NCBI RefSeq assembly: GCF_946885955.1
Contig: NZ_CAMPHI010000041.1
Location: forward strand, 1-49,036
Direction of reading: 5' to 3'
DNA length: 49,036 bases
DNA from: an uncultured Pseudomonas sp.
Lineage (GTDB): Bacteria; Pseudomonadota; Gammaproteobacteria; Pseudomonadales; Pseudomonadaceae
The notes beneath the pieces were generated by a model that was given only the letters and a program-made list of their open reading frames with translations, was not told where the DNA came from and did no database searches. Positions within the stretch are counted from its first letter, which is position 1; each line of letters starts with the position of its first letter. This document shows positions 36,339 to 44,084 of the stretch, one piece after another. Position numbers and translations under genes: made by a program.

Positions 36339-37037
36339 ATGGCTCATCACTCTGCCCTCGATGTTCCTATCCGTGACCGGGTCGCCGCCGGGCGCGCCCT
36401 GGTGCCCTGGTTATCGGCGTATCACGGGCAGGCGGATGCAATCGTCCTGGCGCTGCCGCGCGGCGGCGTGCCGGTGGCCTATGAGATAGCCAGGGCGCTG
36501 GACCTGCGGCTGGACCTGATGCTGGTGCGCAAGCTCGGCGTACCGGGCCACGAAGAGTACGCCATGGGCGCCATCGCCAGCGGCGGGGTGCGGGTATTGA
36601 ACGCCGAGGTGGTGCAGATGCTCGATCTGCGGGCGGAAACCATCGAAGCGGTGGTGGCCCGCGAAACCCGTGAATTACAGCGTCGCGATCATGCCTACCG
36701 TGGCGACCGTGCCGCTCCGGTGTTATGCGGCCAGCGGGTGATTCTGGTCGACGATGGCCTGGCCACCGGCGCGACCATGCGTGCGGCGGTGCAGGCGGCA
36801 CGTCAGCAGAAGCCGTTATCGGTATGTGTCGCCGTGCCGGTCGGCGCGGCGGAAAGCGTGACGCTGCTGCGCGCCGAAGCCGATGAGGTTATCTGCCCGC
36901 TGATACCGGAAACGCTGATAGCGATCGGCAGCTGGTATGCCGACTTCTCTCAAACCTCGGATCGCGAGGTGCTCAACCTTCTGCAGCGGGCTTGGCTGCG
37001 GCCGTGCGAACAGCAACCATGGCGGAGGAACCGATGA
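36339..37037 (+). CDS. Phosphoribosyltransferase-family protein
   Basis: 232-aa protein with the PRPP-binding motif VILVDDGLATGATM and an N-terminal ALPRGGVPVAYEIARAL segment. Similar proteins, often next to or fused with dienelactone-hydrolase-like enzymes, have unknown substrates. GGAGG is six bases before the ATG at 36339. Its stop overlaps the start of the hydrolase (ATGA), indicating translational coupling. Confidence 0.88.
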   Translation: MAHHSALDVPIRDRVAAGRALVPWLSAYHGQADAIVLALPRGGVPVAYEIARALDLRLDLMLVRKLGVPGHEEYAMGAIASGGVRVLNAEVVQMLDLRAETIEAVVARETRELQRRDHAYRGDRAAPVLCGQRVILVDDGLATGATMRAAVQAARQQKPLSVCVAVPVGAAESVTLLRAEADEVICPLIPETLIAIGSWYADFSQTSDREVLNLLQRAWLRPCEQQPWRRNR

Positions 37038-37702
37038 GCGTAGCGCGAGGTTTGCAACTGGCGCTGAGCGATGCCCACCTGAATGCCGATTTACTGCTGC
37101 CCGATGGCGCAAAAGCTTTGGTGGTGTTCGTTCACGGCAGCGGTAGCGGGCGTCTCAGCCCACGCAATCAGCAGGTGGCGCGTTACTTCGCCGAGCGTGG
37201 GCTGGCTGCCTTGCTGTTCGATTTGCTCAGCGAAGCGGAACAGCGGCGCGATGCGGTCACCTGCGAGTTGCGGTTCGATATTCCGCTGCTGACGGAACGG
37301 ATTGTCGAGGTGATCGATTGGCTGCCGCGCCACTTGGAGTTGGCGCGCCTGCGCGTCGGTTTGTTTGGTGCCAGCACCGGGGCTGCCGCGGCATTGGTTG
37401 CCGCGGCGCAGCGCCCGCAGGCGATCCACGCCCTGGTGTCGCGAGGTGGTCGCACGGATCTGGCCGGACAGGCCGTGACGCAGGTGAGGGCGCCAACCCT
37501 GCAGATAGTCGGCGGCCTGGATATTGCCGTGCTGCACCTGAATCGCGAGGTCAGCGCCCGTCTGCGATGCGAGCAGCGCTTACAGGTAGTGGCGGGGGCG
37601 AGCCACTTGTTCGTCGAGCCTGGCGCGTTGGAAGAAGTGGCCAGGTTGGCGGCGGATTGGTTTCAACGCTACCTGGTGGGGGCCGGAGTACGGCAGGCTT
37701 AG
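37034..37702 (+). CDS. Dienelactone-hydrolase-like alpha/beta hydrolase
   Basis: 222-aa alpha/beta hydrolase: oxyanion region VVFVHGSGSG, nucleophile elbow GASTG (Ser), acid near IVGGLD, and His in GASHLF. GGAGG gives the ATG at 37034, overlapping the previous stop. In many bacteria this pair is one fused protein; here the two parts are separate genes. Substrate unknown. Confidence 0.88.
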   Translation: MSVARGLQLALSDAHLNADLLLPDGAKALVVFVHGSGSGRLSPRNQQVARYFAERGLAALLFDLLSEAEQRRDAVTCELRFDIPLLTERIVEVIDWLPRHLELARLRVGLFGASTGAAAALVAAAQRPQAIHALVSRGGRTDLAGQAVTQVRAPTLQIVGGLDIAVLHLNREVSARLRCEQRLQVVAGASHLFVEPGALEEVARLAADWFQRYLVGAGVRQA

Positions 37703-37786
37703 CAGGCCGCAGGGGGGCAAAACAGCTGAATTTCTCTCCCCGTCGCCCGGTCAAACCTGCGCAGGCCAAACCCGGGAGATGCCTTT

Positions 37787-38242
37787 ATGACGCATCGACA
37801 GATGACCGCGAAGGACTATGGCAAAGCCATCGGAGTGGGTATCGCCACCGCGATAATTCTTTCGCTGATCATCGTGCCCGCCAATCAGGCCGGGTTTTTG
37901 CCGATGCCCAGGCCGTTATCGCTGGCGTTCGCCCAATTGCTGTTCGGCGATGTGCCGCTTGTGGTGGGCCTGCTGTTTCATCTCCTGTATGTGACCTTCT
38001 GGTCGGTGATCTATCTGCGGGTCTTCACCCAACCGACATTTTTCAATGCCCTGTACCTGGCAGTGGGGCTCTGGTTACTGGTGCTAGTACTATTTTTCCC
38101 GATCATCGGTTGGGGACTGTTCGGGCTGGCCGTCGGCCCCATGCTCATGGTCGCCGCGCTGATCCCCCACCTGCTGTTCGCCATCGTCCTCTGGGGCCTG
38201 TCGCGCTTGGCCTTCGCCCGTGGCGGTGCAGGTCCGATCTAG
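37787..38242 (+). CDS. Small integral membrane protein, 151 aa, unknown
   Basis: Four predicted helices (GVGIATAIILSLIIVPA, VPLVVGLLFHLLYVTFW, LYLAVGLWLLVLVLFFPIIGWG, LFAIVLWGLSRLAF). GGGAGA precedes the ATG at good spacing. I do not recognise a family. It lies 84 bp after the hydrolase and could belong to the same transcript; it converges with the tail-like operon. Confidence 0.75.
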   Translation: MTHRQMTAKDYGKAIGVGIATAIILSLIIVPANQAGFLPMPRPLSLAFAQLLFGDVPLVVGLLFHLLYVTFWSVIYLRVFTQPTFFNALYLAVGLWLLVLVLFFPIIGWGLFGLAVGPMLMVAALIPHLLFAIVLWGLSRLAFARGGAGPI

Positions 38243-38307
38243 ACTACTGGCGCTTTCCGGTGCGCGCGGCGCACCCGACGAAGTCTGCGGATGTGTGAAG
38301 GCAAACC

Positions 38308-38802
38308 TCACAAGCTCTGCAGTTCTTTCTGTAGCTGCTCGAGCGCCATGCCCAACGCCTTCTGCCGGTCGACCAGCTTCTGCTTGCGCTCGCCGTTGCT
38401 CTTGCCGATCTCGCCGAGCAGTTGCTTGAGTGCCGCATCGTTGCCGATGGCGCGAAGCAGGTTCTTATCCTTGAGCAGCGCAGCGGTCGCCGCCACCTCG
38501 GCCTGGGCGGTTTCGCTGCGCGCCGCGAGGTGCTTGTCGTAGGCGCCGAGGTCTTCGCGCAACTGGTCGATAACCTGCTGTTCCGGGCTTTCCAGGGCGC
38601 GTCGGGTCTTGCTGCGCAGCTCCGGCAGGTCGGGCACATGAAGAATGGTGCCGGCGCGCAACGTGCCGATCTCGCCGAGCTGCGGGTTGGCCTTTAGCAG
38701 CGCCGCTTCGACCTTTTCCTTCTGCTTGGGGGTCAGGCGCACGAACAGCTTGCTGGAGAGATCCCCGAGGTTTTTCTCGCCGCGAAAGGTGGTGATGGCC
38801 AT
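38308..38802 (-). CDS. LysM-like protein of the tail operon, 164 aa
   Basis: N-terminal ~60 residues (GDLSSKLFVRLTPKQKEK, NPQLGEIGTLRAGTILHVPDL) resemble a LysM-type or tail-X-like peptidoglycan-binding module; the rest is a helical, coiled-coil-like tail (ETAQAEVAATAALLKDKN... LEQLQKELQSL). In contractile injection systems such proteins sit in the baseplate or anchor to cell wall. AGAGGAA precedes the ATG. It is the last gene of the operon, 11 bp after the DUF6519 gene. Confidence 0.8.
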   Translation of the reverse strand: MAITTFRGEKNLGDLSSKLFVRLTPKQKEKVEAALLKANPQLGEIGTLRAGTILHVPDLPELRSKTRRALESPEQQVIDQLREDLGAYDKHLAARSETAQAEVAATAALLKDKNLLRAIGNDAALKQLLGEIGKSNGERKQKLVDRQKALGMALEQLQKELQSL

Positions 38803-38813
38803 GAAAGATTCCT

Positions 38814-41800
38814 CTAGAAACCGATGACGTTGGTCAGGCCCATGTCGGCGGGCACCGGCGTGCCGCCCAGCACGCGGATATTGCCGGTGCTGGTGTTGCC
38901 GATGACGATGGCGAGCTTGATCTGCGGCTGCAGGTGCAGGGTGTCGAGATCGCCGATGCCGACCAGGCGGTTGTTGCTGGCATTCAGCGTGCGCGCCGTC
39001 AGTTGCCCGAGCTGCGCTTGCTCGCCAGCGCCAGCGCCGAAGGTTTCGCAGCGGTTGGCGGCGAACAGGCAATGTTCCAGCCCCGTACAAAGGTTGAGCG
39101 ACACGCTGGTCAGGTGCGCGCGCAGCTGGTTGCCCTGGATCGACAGGTCGGGCGGAAGCAGGGCCACGGCGAAGGCGTGGTTGGCGGTGAGCAGGTAGGC
39201 CGCTTCGGCGCCACCGACGAAGTAGGCCTCGGTGAAATAACCGCTGCCGCCAACCTGGGTGGGGGCGATGTGAATCGCGCGCCAGACGATCGGCGCGGTG
39301 CCCGGCTGGGCATCCTCGCCGAGGCGGTCGACAAAATTGGCATCGATGGTCACGCGGTCGAATGGCGGCACGATGTGCATCGCGGCGATCTCGCCGCTGC
39401 TGCGGTCCGGGCCGATGGCGAACAGGCGATTGCCGGCGATGCGCAGCTGACCCACCGCCACCGCGCGAATCGCATCCACGACGGGCGAGGCAATGGCGCC
39501 GCGGGCCACGTCGGCGACGAGGTTGTCGCATAAGTCGCCGCGCTCGACACGAATCAACTGAATGGCGGCAAAGGCACTGACTTCGTTGTTGGCAGCCAGG
39601 CCGAGCTGGCGGCAACGGTTGCCCGTGAACGCCAGCACGCCCGCCGCCGCGCCTTCGCCCATGGCCAGCGCGGCGAGGCCGATGCGCTCGATGAGGTTAT
39701 CGGCGATGCGCGCGTTCTCCAGCCGATGGGTGACGAGAATGGCGTTGCCTTGCAGGTTCTTCAGCCGATTGCCATGGACGATCACATCGTCCAGCGCGAC
39801 AGGGTCGAGCCCCTCTTCGAGCACGATACCGTCACCACTGCGCTCGCCCAGCCCGGTGACTTCGTTGTTCTCGATACGCAGCCCATCGACCCCGACGCGG
39901 ATGCCGCCGCCACTGGTGTAGATCAGGTTGTCGGCGACCGTGAACGGCGAGCCGGGCAAGACCGCGCCGCTGGCGACTATGGCGGTCTGCTCGCCGTTGA
40001 GCATCAGGTTGCCGCTGAGCCGGGTGTTGCCGTAGTGCAGGCAGATGCCCTCGAAATCGATGCCGCGCTGGCTGCAGAAGAACAGGCTGCGCGCCACGCG
40101 CAGCTCGCCGGTGAGCAGGTAGTTCTGCTGTTTGGCCTCGACCACGGCGATGCCGCGTTCGGCGACTATGGCGCAGTCGCTGATACTGGCGCCGAGCAGG
40201 AAGCCGGACAGGCCGATGCCGACGCTGGCGCCATTGCCGACGGCAAGGCCGAGCACATTGATATGTTCGGCGCGCAGGTCGATGCAGTTGCGCACATCGA
40301 TCATAGGCGTGCTGCCGGCACTGGCGGCCGAGCCGATGACGCTGAGGTTCTCCAGCGCGACGCCGGTGCTGGCGCTGATCTCGATCACCGTTGCCGGCTC
40401 GCTGCCGACCAGTTGCGTGCGCCAACCCTGGCCGCGAATGCGCAGCGAGCGCGCGCCATCGATGGTCAGCGGGGTATCGATGTTGTAGGTACCGATGCCC
40501 AGGCAGACGGTGCCGCCGCTGTCCTTGATCGAGTCGATGGCCTGTTGCAGGGTGGCGCTGCCATTGTTGTGGCCTTCGGCGCTGACGCAGACGCTGCAGT
40601 CGCAACCTTCGCCCTCGGCGATGGGCGGCCACAGCGTGCGGCAGTCGGTTTCGTCGTCGGGAAACTCGATCACCGCCAGCCGCGCGTAGTGGTGGTGGAT
40701 GCCCAGCGGCGGCGCCTGGTCAAGCAGTTCGATGCTGGCGTCCACGCCGCGGGCGGCGAACACCCAGTAGTCGCCGCTGTGGAACTCGCCGCCGGCCGGG
40801 TCGAGGCTGAATTCGACGAGGATGCCGTATTCGAGGAACAGCCGTGTGCCCGCTGCGGGAATGTTGATCTCGCCGTTGGCCAGCGCCGCGTTGAGGTCTT
40901 GCACCTGGGTGCCGTCCTCGCGGCGCACCAGGCCAGCCTGGTCCCAGCGGCGCACGCGGGTATTGCGCGCCGCCTCGGTGGCTTGCTGGGCGTCGGTGGG
41001 GAACAGCCCGGCGCTGAGGGCGACGTCGAACTCCAGGGTGCGAGCGGTTTCGTCCACGCCGCCAGCGACGCGAATACGCCGCAGCTCGCCGGGCAGGTTG
41101 TGCAGCTCGCGCCAATCGTCGGTCACTTCGACCCAATCGCCATCGTGGAAGCGCAGCACCTCGTCGCGGCCGATGCTTTCCACCGTGATGCGGTCACGCG
41201 CCGGGTTGATATGGCTGACCCGCGAGGCGACGCTGGCGTTGTCCCGCGACCACTTGAACGTGGCCTCGCCGAGCACGCCGCCCTGGTGCACCTCGACGCG
41301 GTACAGCTGGTTCTCCAGGCCGCGATAGCCGGCGGCGGGCGGCACCTGGCACGGGTCCGGCTCGAAGCTGGGGTCGCCGGTGGCGGTGGACAGCCGGCCG
41401 GCCGAGGGCGCGGTCGCTTCCAGCCAGCCGGGAATCTCGTCGTCATTGGTGGCACAGCTGATATCGCCGACATCGGCCAGCAGCTTGACCTGCCAGACCG
41501 TCTGCAGGCGGCCGGTGGTATCCACGCCGACGGCCTTTTCCACCAGCTCGGGCATGTTCACCGCGCTCAGCTCGCGCTGCCAGACGTCCACATAGGCCAG
41601 GTGCGGCCCGCCGTCCGGCAGCTCAGGCGGGTTGTGGTAATAGGGTTGGGCGGCGTAATCCAGCGGCAGGCTGCCGGTCAGTTCGGCCAGGCGCGGCTCC
41701 CAGGTATCCGGGGCGGCGCCATGATTCTCCGCCAGCAGGCCGTCGACGTAGATGCGTCCGACGCCGATGCTCAGGGCGCCGCCGTCTGCCTCGATGCGAA

Positions 41801-41990
41801 AACCGTCCGGGGTGATACGCGGCACCACGTTGCCGCCGTAGGTGTCCAGGGAGCCGGCTTGCAGGCGTCGCGCCAACTGGGCGACCCACTCGTTCCAGTC
41901 GGCGTCCAGCTGGACGCGCCCCTGCTGCATGACCACGCCGAGAAAATCCTGGCGGGCGTCAAAGCGAATACGGCTCAGATCGAAACTCAT
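38814..41990 (-). CDS. DUF6519-domain right-handed beta-helix protein, 1058 aa
   Basis: The first ~450 residues start with MSFDLSRIRFDARQDFLGVV and LDADWNEWVAQLARR, the DUF6519 signature, in a family seen beside tail-like genes. After a short Cys-rich link (EGCDCSVCVSAEG) the rest is a long parallel beta-helix, shown by repeats such as GTYNIDTPLTIDGARSLRIRG, ENLSVIG, GNRLKNLQGNAILV, DNLIERIGLAALAMG and TGNRCRQLG. Likely a surface-exposed or tip-associated component of the particle. AGGGAGG precedes the ATG. GC-rich, in line with neighbours. Confidence 0.88.
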   Translation of the reverse strand: MSFDLSRIRFDARQDFLGVVMQQGRVQLDADWNEWVAQLARRLQAGSLDTYGGNVVPRITPDGFRIEADGGALSIGVGRIYVDGLLAENHGAAPDTWEPRLAELTGSLPLDYAAQPYYHNPPELPDGGPHLAYVDVWQRELSAVNMPELVEKAVGVDTTGRLQTVWQVKLLADVGDISCATNDDEIPGWLEATAPSAGRLSTATGDPSFEPDPCQVPPAAGYRGLENQLYRVEVHQGGVLGEATFKWSRDNASVASRVSHINPARDRITVESIGRDEVLRFHDGDWVEVTDDWRELHNLPGELRRIRVAGGVDETARTLEFDVALSAGLFPTDAQQATEAARNTRVRRWDQAGLVRREDGTQVQDLNAALANGEINIPAAGTRLFLEYGILVEFSLDPAGGEFHSGDYWVFAARGVDASIELLDQAPPLGIHHHYARLAVIEFPDDETDCRTLWPPIAEGEGCDCSVCVSAEGHNNGSATLQQAIDSIKDSGGTVCLGIGTYNIDTPLTIDGARSLRIRGQGWRTQLVGSEPATVIEISASTGVALENLSVIGSAASAGSTPMIDVRNCIDLRAEHINVLGLAVGNGASVGIGLSGFLLGASISDCAIVAERGIAVVEAKQQNYLLTGELRVARSLFFCSQRGIDFEGICLHYGNTRLSGNLMLNGEQTAIVASGAVLPGSPFTVADNLIYTSGGGIRVGVDGLRIENNEVTGLGERSGDGIVLEEGLDPVALDDVIVHGNRLKNLQGNAILVTHRLENARIADNLIERIGLAALAMGEGAAAGVLAFTGNRCRQLGLAANNEVSAFAAIQLIRVERGDLCDNLVADVARGAIASPVVDAIRAVAVGQLRIAGNRLFAIGPDRSSGEIAAMHIVPPFDRVTIDANFVDRLGEDAQPGTAPIVWRAIHIAPTQVGGSGYFTEAYFVGGAEAAYLLTANHAFAVALLPPDLSIQGNQLRAHLTSVSLNLCTGLEHCLFAANRCETFGAGAGEQAQLGQLTARTLNASNNRLVGIGDLDTLHLQPQIKLAIVIGNTSTGNIRVLGGTPVPADMGLTNVIGF

Positions 41991-42005
41991 AATGGGTTCC
42001 CTCCC

Positions 42006-44084
42006 TCAGGATTCGTGAAAGATGCCGGCACGCAGGCCGACGCGCAGGTATTCCGCCAGGCGGATACGCAGGTTGGTCACGCGCTGGGCGCCATACAGCT
42101 GGTGAAACACGCCCATTTCGCTCTCGTCGTCGGCGCCGCGCAGCACCTCGCCGGGTGTCGAGGCGCGGAGCTGGCCGTAGGCCGGCGTGCCATAGCGCAG
42201 CGAGGTGAAGCGCGGCGCGATGGAGTTGGCGGTTGCGGCGGAGTCCGGCTGGCAGCGATGGCGTCGGGGCACGATGGAGGCGAACGGCAGCCAGCTGAAG
42301 CGCACGCAACCGACCTGCTTGCGCGCCGCGCGCACCGGCGTGCTCCAGCTATCGGCCTCCGCCAGCGCGGCGAACAGGATGCTGTTGGAGATCAGGCCGA
42401 TTTCGGCGGCATGCAGCTTGCCGATCAGGGTGCAGGCGTCCAGCGACAGCGTCGCGCCGGGGGATTCGCCATCGAGAGCGGCGAAGGCCACGCCATCGCG
42501 GGCGGTGGCGTCGATCAGGCTGTCGCTGGCCTCGACCTGGGCGCGCTCATGGGCGCGAATGGCGCCGACGATGCTGCGGGTGATCTGCACCTGCAAACCG
42601 GCGATGGCCAGTTGCAGGCTCGGCGTGCCGGGTTGCAGCGGCTGGCCGGCGCTGTCCAGCTCGATGCCCGGCACCAGGGTGCAATGCGACAGTTGCAGGT
42701 GTTCGAGCAGATTGCCGGGGTCGTCCGGCACCCGCAGCGGCGCGCCGTCGATCAGCAGGCCGTTGAGCAGGCAGGCACTGTTGGCCGCGCCGGTGATGGT
42801 CAAGGCGCCGAGCAGCAGGGTCGGCCGGCGGCCGTTGGCCGCACGGATCTCCACCGCACCATCGGCCTGCACGGCGATTTCCAGGGTTTCCTCGTAGCGG
42901 CTGTTGTCGCTGATCTCGATCACGCCGTTGCCGGCGATCTCGATCAGCGCGGCGGCCAGGGTCGGCTGGTCTTCGGGCACGCGTACCACAGTGGTGCCGG
43001 CGGGCACGGGCGCCAGGTCAGCGCCGCGCTCGTATTCGCCGCCGCCGATATCGGCGGAAAAGCCTTCGTGCCAGGTCAGGCGCACGTCCTCGGAGTCAGC
43101 CGCGTCGAGGGGCAGGGCGATGCGCCCGAGCACCGGGTCGATGGCGTAGCAGCCGTCGGGCGGCGGCGTATGGGCCCAGCCGGCGCCGTCGTCGCCGAGA
43201 TGGCAGATACAGATCTGCTCGCGCTCGATCAGCGTGCCGTCCACCCACAGGTTGAGGCTCGGTGCCGGGTTGTCGATCGGCGCCAGGGCATTGGCGCGGG
43301 TGCCGTAGTAACGGGCCAGGTGGGCGGCGAGGCGGCGCCGCGATAGTGGTAGGGGAACGTTGTCCGGCTCGGCCAGGTGGCTGATGTCGTCTTCCGCCAG
43401 CGGGCGGTTGTACAGCGGCAGATCGTGGCCCAGGGGGCTGGCGCGGTAGCGCCGCGGACCTTGCCTCGGGCAGGGCGAGGCGCTGCGAGCATAGGCTTGC
43501 AGGCGCCATAGGTGCAGGCCGACGTTGGGAATGTTGTGGCGACCACGGCCGGAGTCGATACGCCGCACGTCGACGCTGCGGTTGGCGCTTTCGAAGGCGC
43601 TGCCGAGCCATTCCAGCGCCTCGCCCTGACGCATATCCGGCGCTTGCAACGCCTGCGGTCGCAGATGATTCATGTACTGGGTGGCGCACAGGCGTTGGAA
43701 GTATTCCACCGCCTTGGCGTCCCAGCCGGTAACGTCGCGGGCCAGCTGTTCCAGGACCAGGGCGGTGCCCTTGCGCCGGCGCAGGGCGATGGTATGGGCG
43801 ACCTCGGCGCGCGGGCTGGCGACCTTGGGCGCGACCTGATGCAGGCTCTGGTAGCCGATCAGGTCGCCGATGTAGGGCACCACCCAATCGGCGCAGGTTT
43901 CGATAAACAGGTCGTCGTAGAGCTGTTCGAGGCTTTCGTCGGCGATCGCGATCTGTTCGGCGAGCACCGCCACCAGTTCTTCCAGCGGCCCGCGTTCCAG
44001 CCCTTCGGTCGCCGCCAGTTCGGCATTGCGGATGCGCTGGATGGCCGGCAGCAGCGCGTAAAGCGCCTGGGCATCGGCATTCAT
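42006..44084 (-). CDS. Phage-tail-protein-I-like/beta-helix fusion, 692 aa
   Basis: Residues ~1-200 resemble P2-I-type tail proteins of contractile systems: LYALLPAIQRIRNAEL, then EQLYDDLFIETCADWVVPYI with GDLIGY. The C-terminal half carries beta-helix-like repeats (GNGVIEISDNSRYEETLEI, LLGALTITGAANSACLLNG, LQVQITRSIVGAI) and ends in a short Leu/Arg tail. The ATG at 44084 overlaps the previous stop (ATGA), with GGAGG upstream. An apparently longer open frame to the right is in another frame of the preceding gene and not used. Confidence 0.85.
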   Translation of the reverse strand: MNADAQALYALLPAIQRIRNAELAATEGLERGPLEELVAVLAEQIAIADESLEQLYDDLFIETCADWVVPYIGDLIGYQSLHQVAPKVASPRAEVAHTIALRRRKGTALVLEQLARDVTGWDAKAVEYFQRLCATQYMNHLRPQALQAPDMRQGEALEWLGSAFESANRSVDVRRIDSGRGRHNIPNVGLHLWRLQAYARSASPCPRQGPRRYRASPLGHDLPLYNRPLAEDDISHLAEPDNVPLPLSRRRLAAHLARYYGTRANALAPIDNPAPSLNLWVDGTLIEREQICICHLGDDGAGWAHTPPPDGCYAIDPVLGRIALPLDAADSEDVRLTWHEGFSADIGGGEYERGADLAPVPAGTTVVRVPEDQPTLAAALIEIAGNGVIEISDNSRYEETLEIAVQADGAVEIRAANGRRPTLLLGALTITGAANSACLLNGLLIDGAPLRVPDDPGNLLEHLQLSHCTLVPGIELDSAGQPLQPGTPSLQLAIAGLQVQITRSIVGAIRAHERAQVEASDSLIDATARDGVAFAALDGESPGATLSLDACTLIGKLHAAEIGLISNSILFAALAEADSWSTPVRAARKQVGCVRFSWLPFASIVPRRHRCQPDSAATANSIAPRFTSLRYGTPAYGQLRASTPGEVLRGADDESEMGVFHQLYGAQRVTNLRIRLAEYLRVGLRAGIFHES

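Noticed and set aside
39726..43346. A 1206-codon plus-strand open frame antisense to the beta-helix and tail genes
   Set aside because: It mirrors the GC-rich third positions of the minus-strand genes, has no family features, and is crossed by the real gene boundary at 41990-42006.
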